Origin: Bacteroidales bacterium
GTDB taxonomy: Bacteria > Bacteroidota > Bacteroidia > Bacteroidales > UBA932
DNA: 61,884 nucleotides
Assembly (NCBI GenBank): GCA_012798805.1
Contig: JAAZMM010000008.1
Coordinates: 1-61,884 of the forward strand
Direction: 5' to 3'
Every line of letters starts with the position of its first letter. Positions within the stretch are counted from its first letter, which is position 1. The notes under the pieces were generated by a model that ran no database searches, was not told the DNA's origin, and saw only the letters and a list, made by a program, of their open reading frames with translations. The position numbers and the translations under genes were made by a program. This document shows positions 35,894-44,807 of this stretch, one piece after another.

Positions 35894-36352
35894 ATGAAAG
35901 AATATAAACTCGTAATAAACGGCAACAGATATAATGTCGTAATAGGTAAGATCGAGGGTACTTCTGCTGAAATTGAGGTTAACGGTACAAACTATAATGT
36001 TGAGTTCGAAAAGCCTGTGGCAAAGTCATCAGCTCCTATTAAAATCATCAGATCTACTCCTTCAGCAGTTTCTGCGGCTCCATCTACAGGAGCACCTGCA
36101 GCAAAACCTAATGTTAAACCGGTTGCAGCTCCCAAAGGCAGCCATCCGGTACAATCACCTCTACCCGGCGTTATACTTGAGATAAAGTGTGCAGTCGGTG
36201 ATACTGTAAAACGAGGTGACGTTATCCTCATACTTGAGGCGATGAAGATGGAAAACGTCATCGAAGCTACTGCTAACGGAAAAATTAAAAGCATCAATGT
36301 CAGCAAGGGCGACTCAGTACTTGAAGGCGATACTCTTATAGTAATAGGTTAA
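35894..36352 (+). CDS. Biotin carboxyl carrier subunit of methylmalonyl-CoA decarboxylase
   Basis: The 152-aa protein has an N-terminal domain, an Ala/Pro-rich linker (about 55-80) typical of biotin carriers, and a C-terminal biotinyl domain with the biotinylation motif EAMKM (Lys118). It carries CO2 between the alpha and beta subunits, as MmdC. It sits between the gamma-like and beta genes. Confidence 0.93.
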   Translation: MKEYKLVINGNRYNVVIGKIEGTSAEIEVNGTNYNVEFEKPVAKSSAPIKIIRSTPSAVSAAPSTGAPAAKPNVKPVAAPKGSHPVQSPLPGVILEIKCAVGDTVKRGDVILILEAMKMENVIEATANGKIKSINVSKGDSVLEGDTLIVIG

Positions 36353-36366
36353 TAGGATAATATAGT

Positions 36367-37509
36367 ATGGAAAATATCTTATCAAGCCTCGAAACATTCT
36401 GGTCGTTTACCGGATTTGCCAACATACAGTGGGGCCATCTGGCAATGATCGTCATCGGTTGCATCTTTATCTATCTTGCCATCAAGAAAGAGTGGGAACC
36501 GATGCTGCTCGTCCCTATCGGATTCGGCATCCTTATCGGAAACATTCCCCTGTTTGCCGGTATGGAGGTAGGAATCTATGAGGAGGGATCTGTATTGAAC
36601 ATTCTATACCAGGGAGTTAAGCAGGGTTTCTACCCGCCTCTGATTTTCCTGGGCATCGGTGCAATAACCGACTTCTCTGCATTGATTTCCAATCCAAAGC
36701 TGATCCTTGTTGGTGGTGCGGCACAATTTGGTATCTTTGGAGCTTATGCAATCTCTCTAGCTGTAGGCTTTGACCCGTTACAAGCAGGTTCTATCGGTAT
36801 CATTGGTGGTGCCGACGGTCCTACAGCCATCTTCCTGACTTCAAGACTTGCTCCGGACCTTTTAGGTGCAATTGCCGTTTCAGCCTATTCATATATGGCA
36901 CTGGTACCAGTTATCCAGCCGCCTATTATGCGACTCCTTACAACCAAGAAGGAGCGTCTGATCCGCATGAAGCCCCCCAGACCGGTATCACAAACAGAGA
37001 AGATCCTCTTCCCTATCATCGGTTTCCTGATCATGGCATTCATAGTGCCTTCAGGTCTTCCGTTGCTCGGTATGCTCTTCCTCGGCAACCTTCTCAAGGA
37101 GAGTGGAGTTACCAAACGTCTTGCAACCACTGCAGGTGGTCCGCTGATTGACGTAGTAACAATTCTCGTTGGTCTTACAGTAGGTGCTTCCACCCAGGCA
37201 GACCATTTCCTCCGCTGGGATTCCATTAAGATCTTCGGTATTGGTGCACTCTCATTTATGATTGCAACATTTGCTGGTGTACTCTTCGTAAAAATTTTCA
37301 ACCTCTTCCTTAAAGGAGATAACAAGATTAACCCTCTCATTGGCAACGCCGGTGTATCGGCAGTGCCTGCTTCAGCCAGGGTATCTCAAATGGTAGGCAG
37401 AGAGTACGACAGGACCAATTATCTATTGATGCATGCCATGGGGCCCAATGTGGCCGGCGTTATCGGTAGTGCGGTTGCTGCAGGTATTCTTCTGAGTTTC
37501 CTCGGATAA
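36367..37509 (+). CDS. mmdB: Na+-translocating decarboxylase beta subunit
   Basis: The beta subunit decarboxylates biotin-CO2 and exports Na+. The 380-aa protein has about nine membrane helices and the conserved IGIIGGADGPTAIFLTSRLAP, with the Asp-containing motif that binds Na+ in OadB, plus GNAGVSAVPASARV near the C terminus. It closes the operon and is followed by a strong terminator. This subunit shows that the complex is a sodium pump and not a soluble carboxylase. Confidence 0.95.
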   Translation: MENILSSLETFWSFTGFANIQWGHLAMIVIGCIFIYLAIKKEWEPMLLVPIGFGILIGNIPLFAGMEVGIYEEGSVLNILYQGVKQGFYPPLIFLGIGAITDFSALISNPKLILVGGAAQFGIFGAYAISLAVGFDPLQAGSIGIIGGADGPTAIFLTSRLAPDLLGAIAVSAYSYMALVPVIQPPIMRLLTTKKERLIRMKPPRPVSQTEKILFPIIGFLIMAFIVPSGLPLLGMLFLGNLLKESGVTKRLATTAGGPLIDVVTILVGLTVGASTQADHFLRWDSIKIFGIGALSFMIATFAGVLFVKIFNLFLKGDNKINPLIGNAGVSAVPASARVSQMVGREYDRTNYLLMHAMGPNVAGVIGSAVAAGILLSFLG

Positions 37510-37530
37510 TTTTAGATAATTATTTTAATG

Positions 37531-37566
37531 AAAAAGAGAGTATTTGAAAAAAATACTCTCTTTTTT
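37531..37566 (+). terminator. Intrinsic terminator after mmdB
   Basis: A 15-bp stem (about 37531-37545 with 37551-37565) around a GAAAA loop has an A run on its 5' side and a T run on its 3' side. It separates the decarboxylase operon from the V-ATPase promoter. Confidence 0.85.
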
Positions 37567-37567
37567 A

Positions 37568-37598
37568 TTGCTATTACTTTTCTAATTTTTTATATTTG
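37568..37598 (+). promoter_or_regulatory. Promoter of the V-type ATPase operon
   Basis: TTG (37568-37570) and TATATTTG (37591-37598) are spaced 20 bp apart. It lies directly after the mmdB terminator. The start site near 37604 excludes an in-frame ATG at 37596 as the subunit E start. Confidence 0.7.
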
Positions 37599-37634
37599 CC
37601 ATTTGAAGTATTAAGTATCTATAAATCTGATAAT

Positions 37635-38249
37635 ATGCAAAACAAGCTGCAGGAACTTACCGACAAGCTCTACAACGAAGGGCTGTCCAAAGGAAAACAA
37701 GAGGCCGAAGAACTTAAGGCTAAGGCACTCCGGGAAGCGGACAAGATAGTATCAAAAGCCAAGGATGATGCTGCCGCCATTGTCGCAAAAGCCGAAAAAG
37801 AGGCAGAGGAGATTATTACCCGCGCCGACAATGATGTAAAAATGGCCTCAAATCAAGCCATCAGTGCAGTAAGACAGCAGGTAGAAAAGATGGTTGTCAC
37901 AAAGACCATAACTCCTGTCGTACAAGATGCAATGACTGACACCAAGCTTATCAAATCCGTCATTACCACCATCGCAGGGGCATTTAATGCTGCCAATCCG
38001 GACTCAGTTGCTCTTGAGATAATACTACCCCAAAGCATGAAGTCAGAGCTGGAGGATTTTCTAAAAAAGGAAATCAACGGCACACTCTGTAAGGGACTTG
38101 AAGTCAAATATGTCAAAGGTATTTCCCATGGATTCAAAATAGGTCCCAAGGATGGAGGATATATGATCAGCTTTACTGATGATGACTTTAACGCAATGAT
38201 CAGTGGATATCTCAGACCTGCCACCAGGCGCATATTATTTGGTGAATAA
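37635..38249 (+). CDS. V-type ATP synthase subunit E
   Basis: Subunit E forms the peripheral stalk of V/A-type ATPases. The 204-aa protein starts MQNKLQELTDKLYNEGL and is a long charged coiled coil rich in Ala, Glu and Lys (about 10-90), then a globular C-terminal domain. It is the first gene of the operon. The stop codon overlaps the next start by one base (TAATG). Confidence 0.85.
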   Translation: MQNKLQELTDKLYNEGLSKGKQEAEELKAKALREADKIVSKAKDDAAAIVAKAEKEAEEIITRADNDVKMASNQAISAVRQQVEKMVVTKTITPVVQDAMTDTKLIKSVITTIAGAFNAANPDSVALEIILPQSMKSELEDFLKKEINGTLCKGLEVKYVKGISHGFKIGPKDGGYMISFTDDDFNAMISGYLRPATRRILFGE

Positions 38250-38809
38250 TGGGCAATTACCACTATATCATTGCCGGACTGCCTGATCTGTTGCTCGACT
38301 ACGGTGCCCATGATCTCGATGCTGCTTCGCTTCAGAAGAGCGTTACCGAAATGCTCTCAGATAAGGATCGAAGGCTGGTTGACTGGCTTGATTTCGGTCT
38401 TGACAAAGACTTAATCTCACCTCATTTTTATCGTGCTGCCGCACGTCATTCCAATCTCTTCATTAAAGAATATTTTTCCTTTGACAAAAGTGTCAGGGAT
38501 GCCCGCATATGCTGGCTTGATGGTGTCGCCTATGAAGGCGATTTTGAGGAATATCCACATCTGAAAAAGATTTTTGCAACAGATAACCTCATAGAAAGGG
38601 AGCGTCTGCTGGACCGTTTAATGTGGGATAAGGTCAATGAGATAAACACCGGAGAACTTTTCAACATTAATGTCCTGCTCGGTTTCTTCACTAAATCACG
38701 GATTGTTGAAAGATGGACGCGACTCGATCCCGAAAGTGGCAGAGAACTATTTGCACGTCTTGTGGACGAGGTCCGAGGCACTTTTGAAGGAGTTAAATAC
38801 GAATCATAA
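38249..38809 (+). CDS. DUF2764 protein of the V-ATPase operon
   Basis: The 186-aa protein matches DUF2764, found in V-ATPase operons of Bacteroidota, Chlamydiae and Spirochaetes. It has YYIIAGLPDL-like beginnings (NYHYIIAGLPDL) and a helical body. Its place between E and A is that of subunit C in archaeal operons, so it may be the central-stalk cap to rotor coupling subunit. This is an inference from gene order. No homology is claimed. Confidence 0.75.
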   Translation: MGNYHYIIAGLPDLLLDYGAHDLDAASLQKSVTEMLSDKDRRLVDWLDFGLDKDLISPHFYRAAARHSNLFIKEYFSFDKSVRDARICWLDGVAYEGDFEEYPHLKKIFATDNLIERERLLDRLMWDKVNEINTGELFNINVLLGFFTKSRIVERWTRLDPESGRELFARLVDEVRGTFEGVKYES

Positions 38810-38832
38810 ACAAGAATAACATACAAATAAGC

Positions 38833-40578
38833 ATGAAAAGCACAGGTATTGTAACAGGCATCATTTCCAATCTGGTGACGGTCGAAGTAAACGGACCGGT
38901 CGCTCAGAATGAGATTTGCTATATTGATCTGGCAGGCACTAAGCTTATGGCCGAGGTGATCAAAATCTCAGGAAAAAATGCCTTTGTACAAGTATATGAG
39001 AGCACACGCGGCCTCAGACAGGGCAACAAAGTCGAGTTCATGGGGCATATGCTGGAAGCTACTTTGGGCCCGGGACTTCTCTCCAGCAGTTTCGATGGGC
39101 TTCAAAACAACCTCGAAACGATGGAGGGCATTTTCCTCAAGAGAGGAGAATACACTAAGCCTCTGGATCACGACAGAATATGGCATTTCACACCTACAGC
39201 AAAGCCGGGTGACAAGGTATTTGCAGCCGACTGGCTGGGAGAGGTGATGGAAGGCTGGCTGCACCACAAGATTATGGTCCCCTTCTCCTTCGATGGAGAA
39301 TTTACCATCAAGAGTATTGTCCCGGAAGGGGATTATAAAATCGATGACACAATTGCTCTTCTCACAGACTCAGATGGAGAAGAACACAAAGTAACAATGG
39401 TTCAGAAGTGGCCGGTGAAAATTGCTATCGGCGGATACATCGAAAAGCCCCGCCCCTTTCGTATAATGGAGACGGGGGTGCGTTGTATGGATACCCTCAA
39501 CCCGATAGCAGAGGGAGGTACCGGTTTTATCCCCGGTCCTTTCGGATGCGGAAAGACGGTACTTCAGCACGCTATTGCCCGACAGGGTGATGCCGAAGTT
39601 ATAGTTATGGCCGCCTGTGGAGAGAGAGCTAATGAAGTAGTTGAAATTTTTACCGACTTCCCTAAACTCATAGACCCTCACACCGGACGTAAACTGATAG
39701 AGAGAACTACAATTGTTTGTAATACCTCCAATATGCCGGTTGCAGCGCGTGAGGCTTCTGTATATACAGCTATGACCATCTGCGAATATTACCGTGCCAT
39801 GGGCATGAAGGTACTTCTGCTGGCAGACTCCACCTCCAGATGGGCCCAAGCGCTTCGTGAAATGTCCAACCGCATGGAAGAGCTTCCGGGGGCTGACGCA
39901 TTCCCCGTGGACCTAACTGCCATCATAGCAAACTTCTACGCAAGGGCAGGTATTGTAAAGCTGCGCAACGGTGAGACAGGTTCGGTTACTTTCATAGGTA
40001 CGGTTTCCCCTGCCGGCGGTAACCTGAAGGAACCTGTAACTGAAGCCACGACAAAGGCTGCACGCTGTTTCTATGCACTTTCTCAGGCTCGCGCCGATAT
40101 GAAGAGATACCCCGCGGTTGATCCTATTGATTCCTACTCAAAGTATCTCGAATATCCTGAGATCATTGAATTTCTCTCCGGACATGTGAGCAAGGATTGG
40201 GTTGACAAAGTCAATCGTGCGAAGAATATCATCCGCAGGGGTAAAGAGGTTGCAGACCAAATTAATATCCTTGGAGATGACGGAGTACCTATGAGTTATC
40301 ATGAGATCTACTGGAAATCCGAGCTTATCGACTTCGCTATTCTGCAACAAGATGCATTTGACTCTATTGACGCTCTGACTCCAATGGATAGACAGGAGTA
40401 TATGCTCACTCTGGTTTTGGATATATGTGATATGAAATTTGAATTTGACAACTTCGAGGAGTGTGGAAATTTCTACAAAGAGTTGATCAACATCCTGCGC
40501 CAGATGAACTATTCGGAATTCAAGAGCGAGCAATTCAACAGATACCTTGAGCAACTTAACAACAAAGTGAAAAAATGA
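38833..40578 (+). CDS. V-type ATP synthase catalytic subunit A
   Basis: Subunit A is the ATP-hydrolysing or -synthesising subunit of the V1/A1 head. The 581-aa protein has Walker A GPFGCGKT (235-242), VIMAACGERANEVVE, the adjoining SNMPVAAREAS, and LADSTSRWAQALREM. The long non-homologous insert (about 100-200) is characteristic of A rather than F-type beta. The gene ends with a 4-bp overlap into the B subunit. Confidence 0.97.
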   Translation: MKSTGIVTGIISNLVTVEVNGPVAQNEICYIDLAGTKLMAEVIKISGKNAFVQVYESTRGLRQGNKVEFMGHMLEATLGPGLLSSSFDGLQNNLETMEGIFLKRGEYTKPLDHDRIWHFTPTAKPGDKVFAADWLGEVMEGWLHHKIMVPFSFDGEFTIKSIVPEGDYKIDDTIALLTDSDGEEHKVTMVQKWPVKIAIGGYIEKPRPFRIMETGVRCMDTLNPIAEGGTGFIPGPFGCGKTVLQHAIARQGDAEVIVMAACGERANEVVEIFTDFPKLIDPHTGRKLIERTTIVCNTSNMPVAAREASVYTAMTICEYYRAMGMKVLLLADSTSRWAQALREMSNRMEELPGADAFPVDLTAIIANFYARAGIVKLRNGETGSVTFIGTVSPAGGNLKEPVTEATTKAARCFYALSQARADMKRYPAVDPIDSYSKYLEYPEIIEFLSGHVSKDWVDKVNRAKNIIRRGKEVADQINILGDDGVPMSYHEIYWKSELIDFAILQQDAFDSIDALTPMDRQEYMLTLVLDICDMKFEFDNFEECGNFYKELINILRQMNYSEFKSEQFNRYLEQLNNKVKK

Positions 40579-41900
40579 CAACAAACGCATTCCAAAGAAT
40601 ATACACACAGCTTGAAGCCATAACCAAGGCAACAGTTTCGCTTAGGGCTACAGGCGTGAGCAACGACGAACTGGCCATTGTGGATGGTCGTCTTTCACAG
40701 GTGGTGAAGATCAATGGTAATCTTGTCACCCTACAAGTCTTTGTGGGCACAGAAGGTATCCCTACCAATGCAGAGGTGACCTTTTTAGGCGAGCCTCCCG
40801 CTCTCAATGTGAGCGATGATCTTGCCGGAAGATTTTTCAATGCTTACGGTGAACCCATTGATGACGGTCCTGCCATTGAAGGTGAAAGACGTTTTATCGG
40901 AGGCCCATCCGTTAACCCTTTTAAAAGAAAACAACCTTCACAGCTAATCCCAACGGGTATTGCAGGTATAGACCTCAACAATACACTCGTATCAGGACAA
41001 AAAATCCCCTTCTTTGCCGACCCTAACCAGCCCTACAACCAGGTAATGGCCCAGGTGGCGCTCCGTGCAGATGTAGATAAGATTATCCTCGGAGGAATGG
41101 GACTCTCCAATGATGATTACCTCTATTTTAGAGATATGTTTGAAAGTGCAGGGGCACTCAACAAAATCATCAGTTTTGTAAATACCACCGAGCAGCCTCC
41201 CGTGGAGCGTCTGCTCATCCCCGATATGGCACTTGCAGCCGCAGAATATTTTGCAGTTGACAAAAATGAAAAAGTGCTTGTGCTTCTTACCGATATGACG
41301 CTCTATGCAGATGCGCTCTGTATTGTTTCCAACCGTATGGATCAGATTCCATCGAAGGACTCAATGCCGGGATCACTCTATTCGGACCTTGCTAAAATAT
41401 ACGAGAAGGCAGTACAATTGCCCGATGGAGGCTCAATCACCATCATTGCAGTAACAACGCTAAATGACGGTGACATTACACACGCTATTCCTGACAATAC
41501 GGGATATATAACCGAGGGACAGCTTTACCTACGTATGGATACTGATACCGGTAAGGTAATCGTTGACCCTTTCCGTTCACTGTCACGACTAAAACAACTG
41601 GTTATTGGCAAACAGACACGTGAAGACCACAACCAGGTTATGAATACTGCCGTACGTCTCTATGCGGATGCATCCAATGCTAAGACAAAGCTTGAGAATG
41701 GCTTTGACCTAAGTGATTATGACCTGCGCTGCCTCGATTATGCAAAGGAATACTCCACCAGACTTCTTGCCATCGACGTCAATATATCCATTGACGAGAT
41801 GCTCGACACTGCGTGGGAGCTCTTCGGTAAATATTTCTCCAAAGTGGAGACAGGCATCAGAGAAGATCTTGTAGAAAAATACTGGAAAGACAAAGAATAA
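40575..41900 (+). CDS. V-type ATP synthase non-catalytic subunit B
   Basis: Subunit B alternates with A in the head and has a degenerate nucleotide site. The 441-aa protein shows LIPTGIAGIDLNNTLVSGQKIPFF and LTDMTLYADALCIVSNRMDQIPSKDSMPGSLYSDLAK, the B-type signature. It lacks a full Walker A motif, as expected. The start overlaps the end of subunit A by 4 bp (ATGA). Confidence 0.96.
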   Translation: MTTNAFQRIYTQLEAITKATVSLRATGVSNDELAIVDGRLSQVVKINGNLVTLQVFVGTEGIPTNAEVTFLGEPPALNVSDDLAGRFFNAYGEPIDDGPAIEGERRFIGGPSVNPFKRKQPSQLIPTGIAGIDLNNTLVSGQKIPFFADPNQPYNQVMAQVALRADVDKIILGGMGLSNDDYLYFRDMFESAGALNKIISFVNTTEQPPVERLLIPDMALAAAEYFAVDKNEKVLVLLTDMTLYADALCIVSNRMDQIPSKDSMPGSLYSDLAKIYEKAVQLPDGGSITIIAVTTLNDGDITHAIPDNTGYITEGQLYLRMDTDTGKVIVDPFRSLSRLKQLVIGKQTREDHNQVMNTAVRLYADASNAKTKLENGFDLSDYDLRCLDYAKEYSTRLLAIDVNISIDEMLDTAWELFGKYFSKVETGIREDLVEKYWKDKE

Positions 41901-41906
41901 TATCTT

Positions 41907-42518
41907 ATGGCTATCAAATTCCAATTCAACAAAACATCCCTGAACGAGATCAATAAGCAATTAAAGATTCGTCTCATGGCCCTACCGACCCTTCAAAGTA
42001 AGGAGTCGGCTCTCCGCCTGGAGGTAAAGAAGGCCAAAAAACGTTCAGAGGAGCTCATAGAGGAGTTGGAGAGAGCGCTGCAAGACTATGACTATCTCGC
42101 CGCACTATGGCATGAGTTTGAGCCCGGATTAATAAAGGTTAGGGATGTCGATCTGGTAACGGTAAAGGTAGCAGGAGTTAAGACTCCCCACTTGAAGAGT
42201 GTCAGTTACGATGTGGCTGAATATAACCGCTACACAAGTCCGATGTGGTTTTCCGAAGGTATTGAAATCCTTAAAAAACTTGCTCAGCTCGGCATTGAGT
42301 CTGAAGTCTATATTGAGAAGAGCAGGATTTTGGATTACCAAAGGAAAAAGACAACCCAAAAAGTCAACCTCTACGAAAAGGTCCAGATTCCGGGTTATCA
42401 GGAAGCCATTCTCAAGATAAAGCGATTTATTGAAGATGAGGAAAATCTCTCCAAAGCTGCACAAAAGATAGTCAAAGCACGCCATCAGGCTGAAGAAGAG
42501 GAGGAAGCATCATGGTAA
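41907..42518 (+). CDS. V-type ATP synthase subunit D
   Basis: Subunit D is the central rotor shaft. The 203-aa protein begins with the conserved FNKTSLNEINKQLKIRLMALP-like helix and ends in a long helix (QKVNLYEKVQIPGYQEAI, LSKAAQKIVKARHQ), forming the expected antiparallel coiled coil. Its end overlaps subunit I by 7 bp. Confidence 0.93.
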   Translation: MAIKFQFNKTSLNEINKQLKIRLMALPTLQSKESALRLEVKKAKKRSEELIEELERALQDYDYLAALWHEFEPGLIKVRDVDLVTVKVAGVKTPHLKSVSYDVAEYNRYTSPMWFSEGIEILKKLAQLGIESEVYIEKSRILDYQRKKTTQKVNLYEKVQIPGYQEAILKIKRFIEDEENLSKAAQKIVKARHQAEEEEEASW

Positions 42519-44314
42519 AAAGAATGACACGATACTCCATCATTTCATTCCAACCGGAACTGATGGATTTTCTTGACCAACTCCAGGAGCTGGGAGTTAT
42601 GGATATAACCCGCTCCTTTAAGGCTACTGACGAGACTTCAAGTCGCCTTATGGAGATTACTACATCGGAAAAACAACTGATAAAGCGGTATAAGGGCTTT
42701 CTTAAAACTCTGGAAGAAGATACAGTTGCCGAGGAAATTATAACATCCTCTCCGGAAACCGACATCTTCGACAGAATCAGCACTCTGCTTGACTCTTCAC
42801 TCTCTCTAAAACAAGAGCTGACGGCCACCATACGCGACCGGGACGAAGCCCTTCCTTGGGGAGAATTTGATCCTGCGGATATCGACCGTCTTAAGAAAGC
42901 GGGATTTACTCCTCACTTCCATATTGTATCGGACAAAAAGTTCAATCCGGATTGGGAAAAGGAGTATCCTCTACAGCTACTCAACTCTCATGAAGGCAAG
43001 AAATACTTTGTGGTGCTATCACCAGTCGGTGAACCCTATACCTTCCCTGTTCCGGAATCACAACTCCCACAGCAGTCCATTGGAACTCTCGATGCCAGGA
43101 TTGCCTCTTTGGAACAGGAGAAAAAGGATACAGACTCAACTCTGGCGGCCCTCAAGGACTCCATTGAAGAGATGGAGCATAAGTATGCGCTTGATTCACA
43201 GGAGCTTGATAAATATTTTGCCAGTGTGGCTTCTGAGAGTCAGGCAGATGGAATGCTATCTGTCATGGAGGGATTCGCCCCTACTGAGATAGACTCGGAA
43301 GTTACGGAGTTTCTTGATAACTGCGACCATGTCGTGTGGCTTTCAGAACCGGCAAAAGCAGAGGATAATCCCCCAATAAAACTCAAAAATAACCGTTTTG
43401 CAAGACTTTTTGAGCTTATTGGCAATATGTATATGTTGCCAACCTATGATGAGGTTGATCTCACGCCCTACTTTGCGCCATTCTATATGCTCTTCTTCGG
43501 ACTCTGTCTGGGAGATATGGGGTATGGTCTGGTAATATTACTGGCCTCTTTGTTGGCTATCTGGAAAATTCCTTCCATGCGCGAATATGCCAAACTTGGT
43601 GTTTGGTTAGGTGTTGGCACCATAATTATGCCGGCATTGAACGGAACATTCTTCGGAGCTAAAGTTTATGACATCTTCAATATGTCTGATAAGATAAGCG
43701 GACTTTTCTTCACCGACATCAAAATGTTCTGGTTTGCAATCATATTCGGTCTGGTCCATATTATTGTAGCCCGGCTGATCTCTGCTATCTACAAGATACG
43801 CAGAGAGGGATGGCAACACGGTATGTCCAATATCGGCTGGTGTATGATACTGGTATGGGTTTCTCTGCTCTATGCAGGTTCGCAGATGGGTAAAAACCTG
43901 ATGCCCTCCTGGCTGGGATGGGTACTAGGTGCCGGAGGTCTAGCCTTGGTACTGCTCTTCTCAAACCCTGTACGCAACCCTATTAAGCGTATTTTCGGCG
44001 GAGTAACATCCCTTTACGACATCACCGGATTTTTTGGAGATGTACTCTCCTATATCCGTCTATTTGGACTCGGCGCAGCCGGGGGAAGCCTTGGTGCAGT
44101 AATCAATGCTATGTCTATGGCCCTCAAAGGTGTTCCCTATGCCGGTTGGATTCTTTGCATCGTGCTTCTGATCTTCGGTCACCTTTTCGTGATGTTGCTC
44201 TCAGCTATCGGTGCATTTGTCCACCCGATGCGTCTGACTTTCGTAGAATTTTATAAAAATGCTGACTTTGTGGGGGGTGGTAAACCTTACCGTCCTCTAA
44301 GTAAGAAGGTATAA
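42512..44314 (+). CDS. V-type ATP synthase subunit I (a-type)
   Basis: Subunit I forms the stator half-channels beside the rotor ring. The 600-aa protein has an N-terminal cytoplasmic arm with coiled coils (about 1-290) and a membrane domain with seven or eight helices. Essential features such as YMLFFGLCLGDMGYGLVILLA and DVLSYIRLFGLGAAGG (with the conserved Arg) are present. Expected length is 600-660 aa. Confidence 0.94.
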   Translation: MVKRMTRYSIISFQPELMDFLDQLQELGVMDITRSFKATDETSSRLMEITTSEKQLIKRYKGFLKTLEEDTVAEEIITSSPETDIFDRISTLLDSSLSLKQELTATIRDRDEALPWGEFDPADIDRLKKAGFTPHFHIVSDKKFNPDWEKEYPLQLLNSHEGKKYFVVLSPVGEPYTFPVPESQLPQQSIGTLDARIASLEQEKKDTDSTLAALKDSIEEMEHKYALDSQELDKYFASVASESQADGMLSVMEGFAPTEIDSEVTEFLDNCDHVVWLSEPAKAEDNPPIKLKNNRFARLFELIGNMYMLPTYDEVDLTPYFAPFYMLFFGLCLGDMGYGLVILLASLLAIWKIPSMREYAKLGVWLGVGTIIMPALNGTFFGAKVYDIFNMSDKISGLFFTDIKMFWFAIIFGLVHIIVARLISAIYKIRREGWQHGMSNIGWCMILVWVSLLYAGSQMGKNLMPSWLGWVLGAGGLALVLLFSNPVRNPIKRIFGGVTSLYDITGFFGDVLSYIRLFGLGAAGGSLGAVINAMSMALKGVPYAGWILCIVLLIFGHLFVMLLSAIGAFVHPMRLTFVEFYKNADFVGGGKPYRPLSKKV

Positions 44315-44345
44315 TCCGATTATAAACTTATAAATCTCAAATAAT

Positions 44346-44804
44346 ATGACTTTTTCACTACCACTCATCATCGCTTATTCAAGCATGGCCATTATGCTCG
44401 CATTTGCCTGTATCGGCAGTGCAATTGGTGTTACCATGGCTGGAAACACGACAATCGGCTCCCTTAAGAAGAATCCCGATATGTTCGGTAAATCAATGAT
44501 CCTTTGTGCATTGCCCTCAACTCAAGGTCTCTATGGCTTTGCCGGATTTTTCTTTATGCTCAATGCCCTAAAGGGACTCAATTTCGAGATAGCATTAGGC
44601 CCTTCACTAGCAATGGCAGCAGCAGCGTTGGCTTTAGGTTTTACAGCCTATTTTTCAGCCATCTGGCAGGCAAAACTTTGTGCAAACGGTATCAACGAAA
44701 TGGGTAACGGACAAGACGTTTTCTCCAGAACGATGATCCTCGCAGTATTCCCTGAGCTTTATGCTATTCTTACATTTGCTGCCACCTTCCTCGCCTTGCC
44801 GTAA
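44346..44804 (+). CDS. V-type ATP synthase rotor subunit K with Na+-site residues
   Basis: The 152-aa proteolipid has two helical hairpins, as in eukaryotic-like K subunits. Residues that bind Na+ in Enterococcus hirae NtpK are all in place: Leu56, Thr59-Gln60 in LPSTQGLYGF, Tyr63, Gln108 in IWQAK and Glu137 in FPELYA. This predicts a Na+-driven or Na+-pumping ring, not a H+ ring. The gene ends 3 bp before the nucleoside kinase gene. Confidence 0.93.
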   Translation: MTFSLPLIIAYSSMAIMLAFACIGSAIGVTMAGNTTIGSLKKNPDMFGKSMILCALPSTQGLYGFAGFFFMLNALKGLNFEIALGPSLAMAAAALALGFTAYFSAIWQAKLCANGINEMGNGQDVFSRTMILAVFPELYAILTFAATFLALP

Positions 44805-44807
44805 GCA

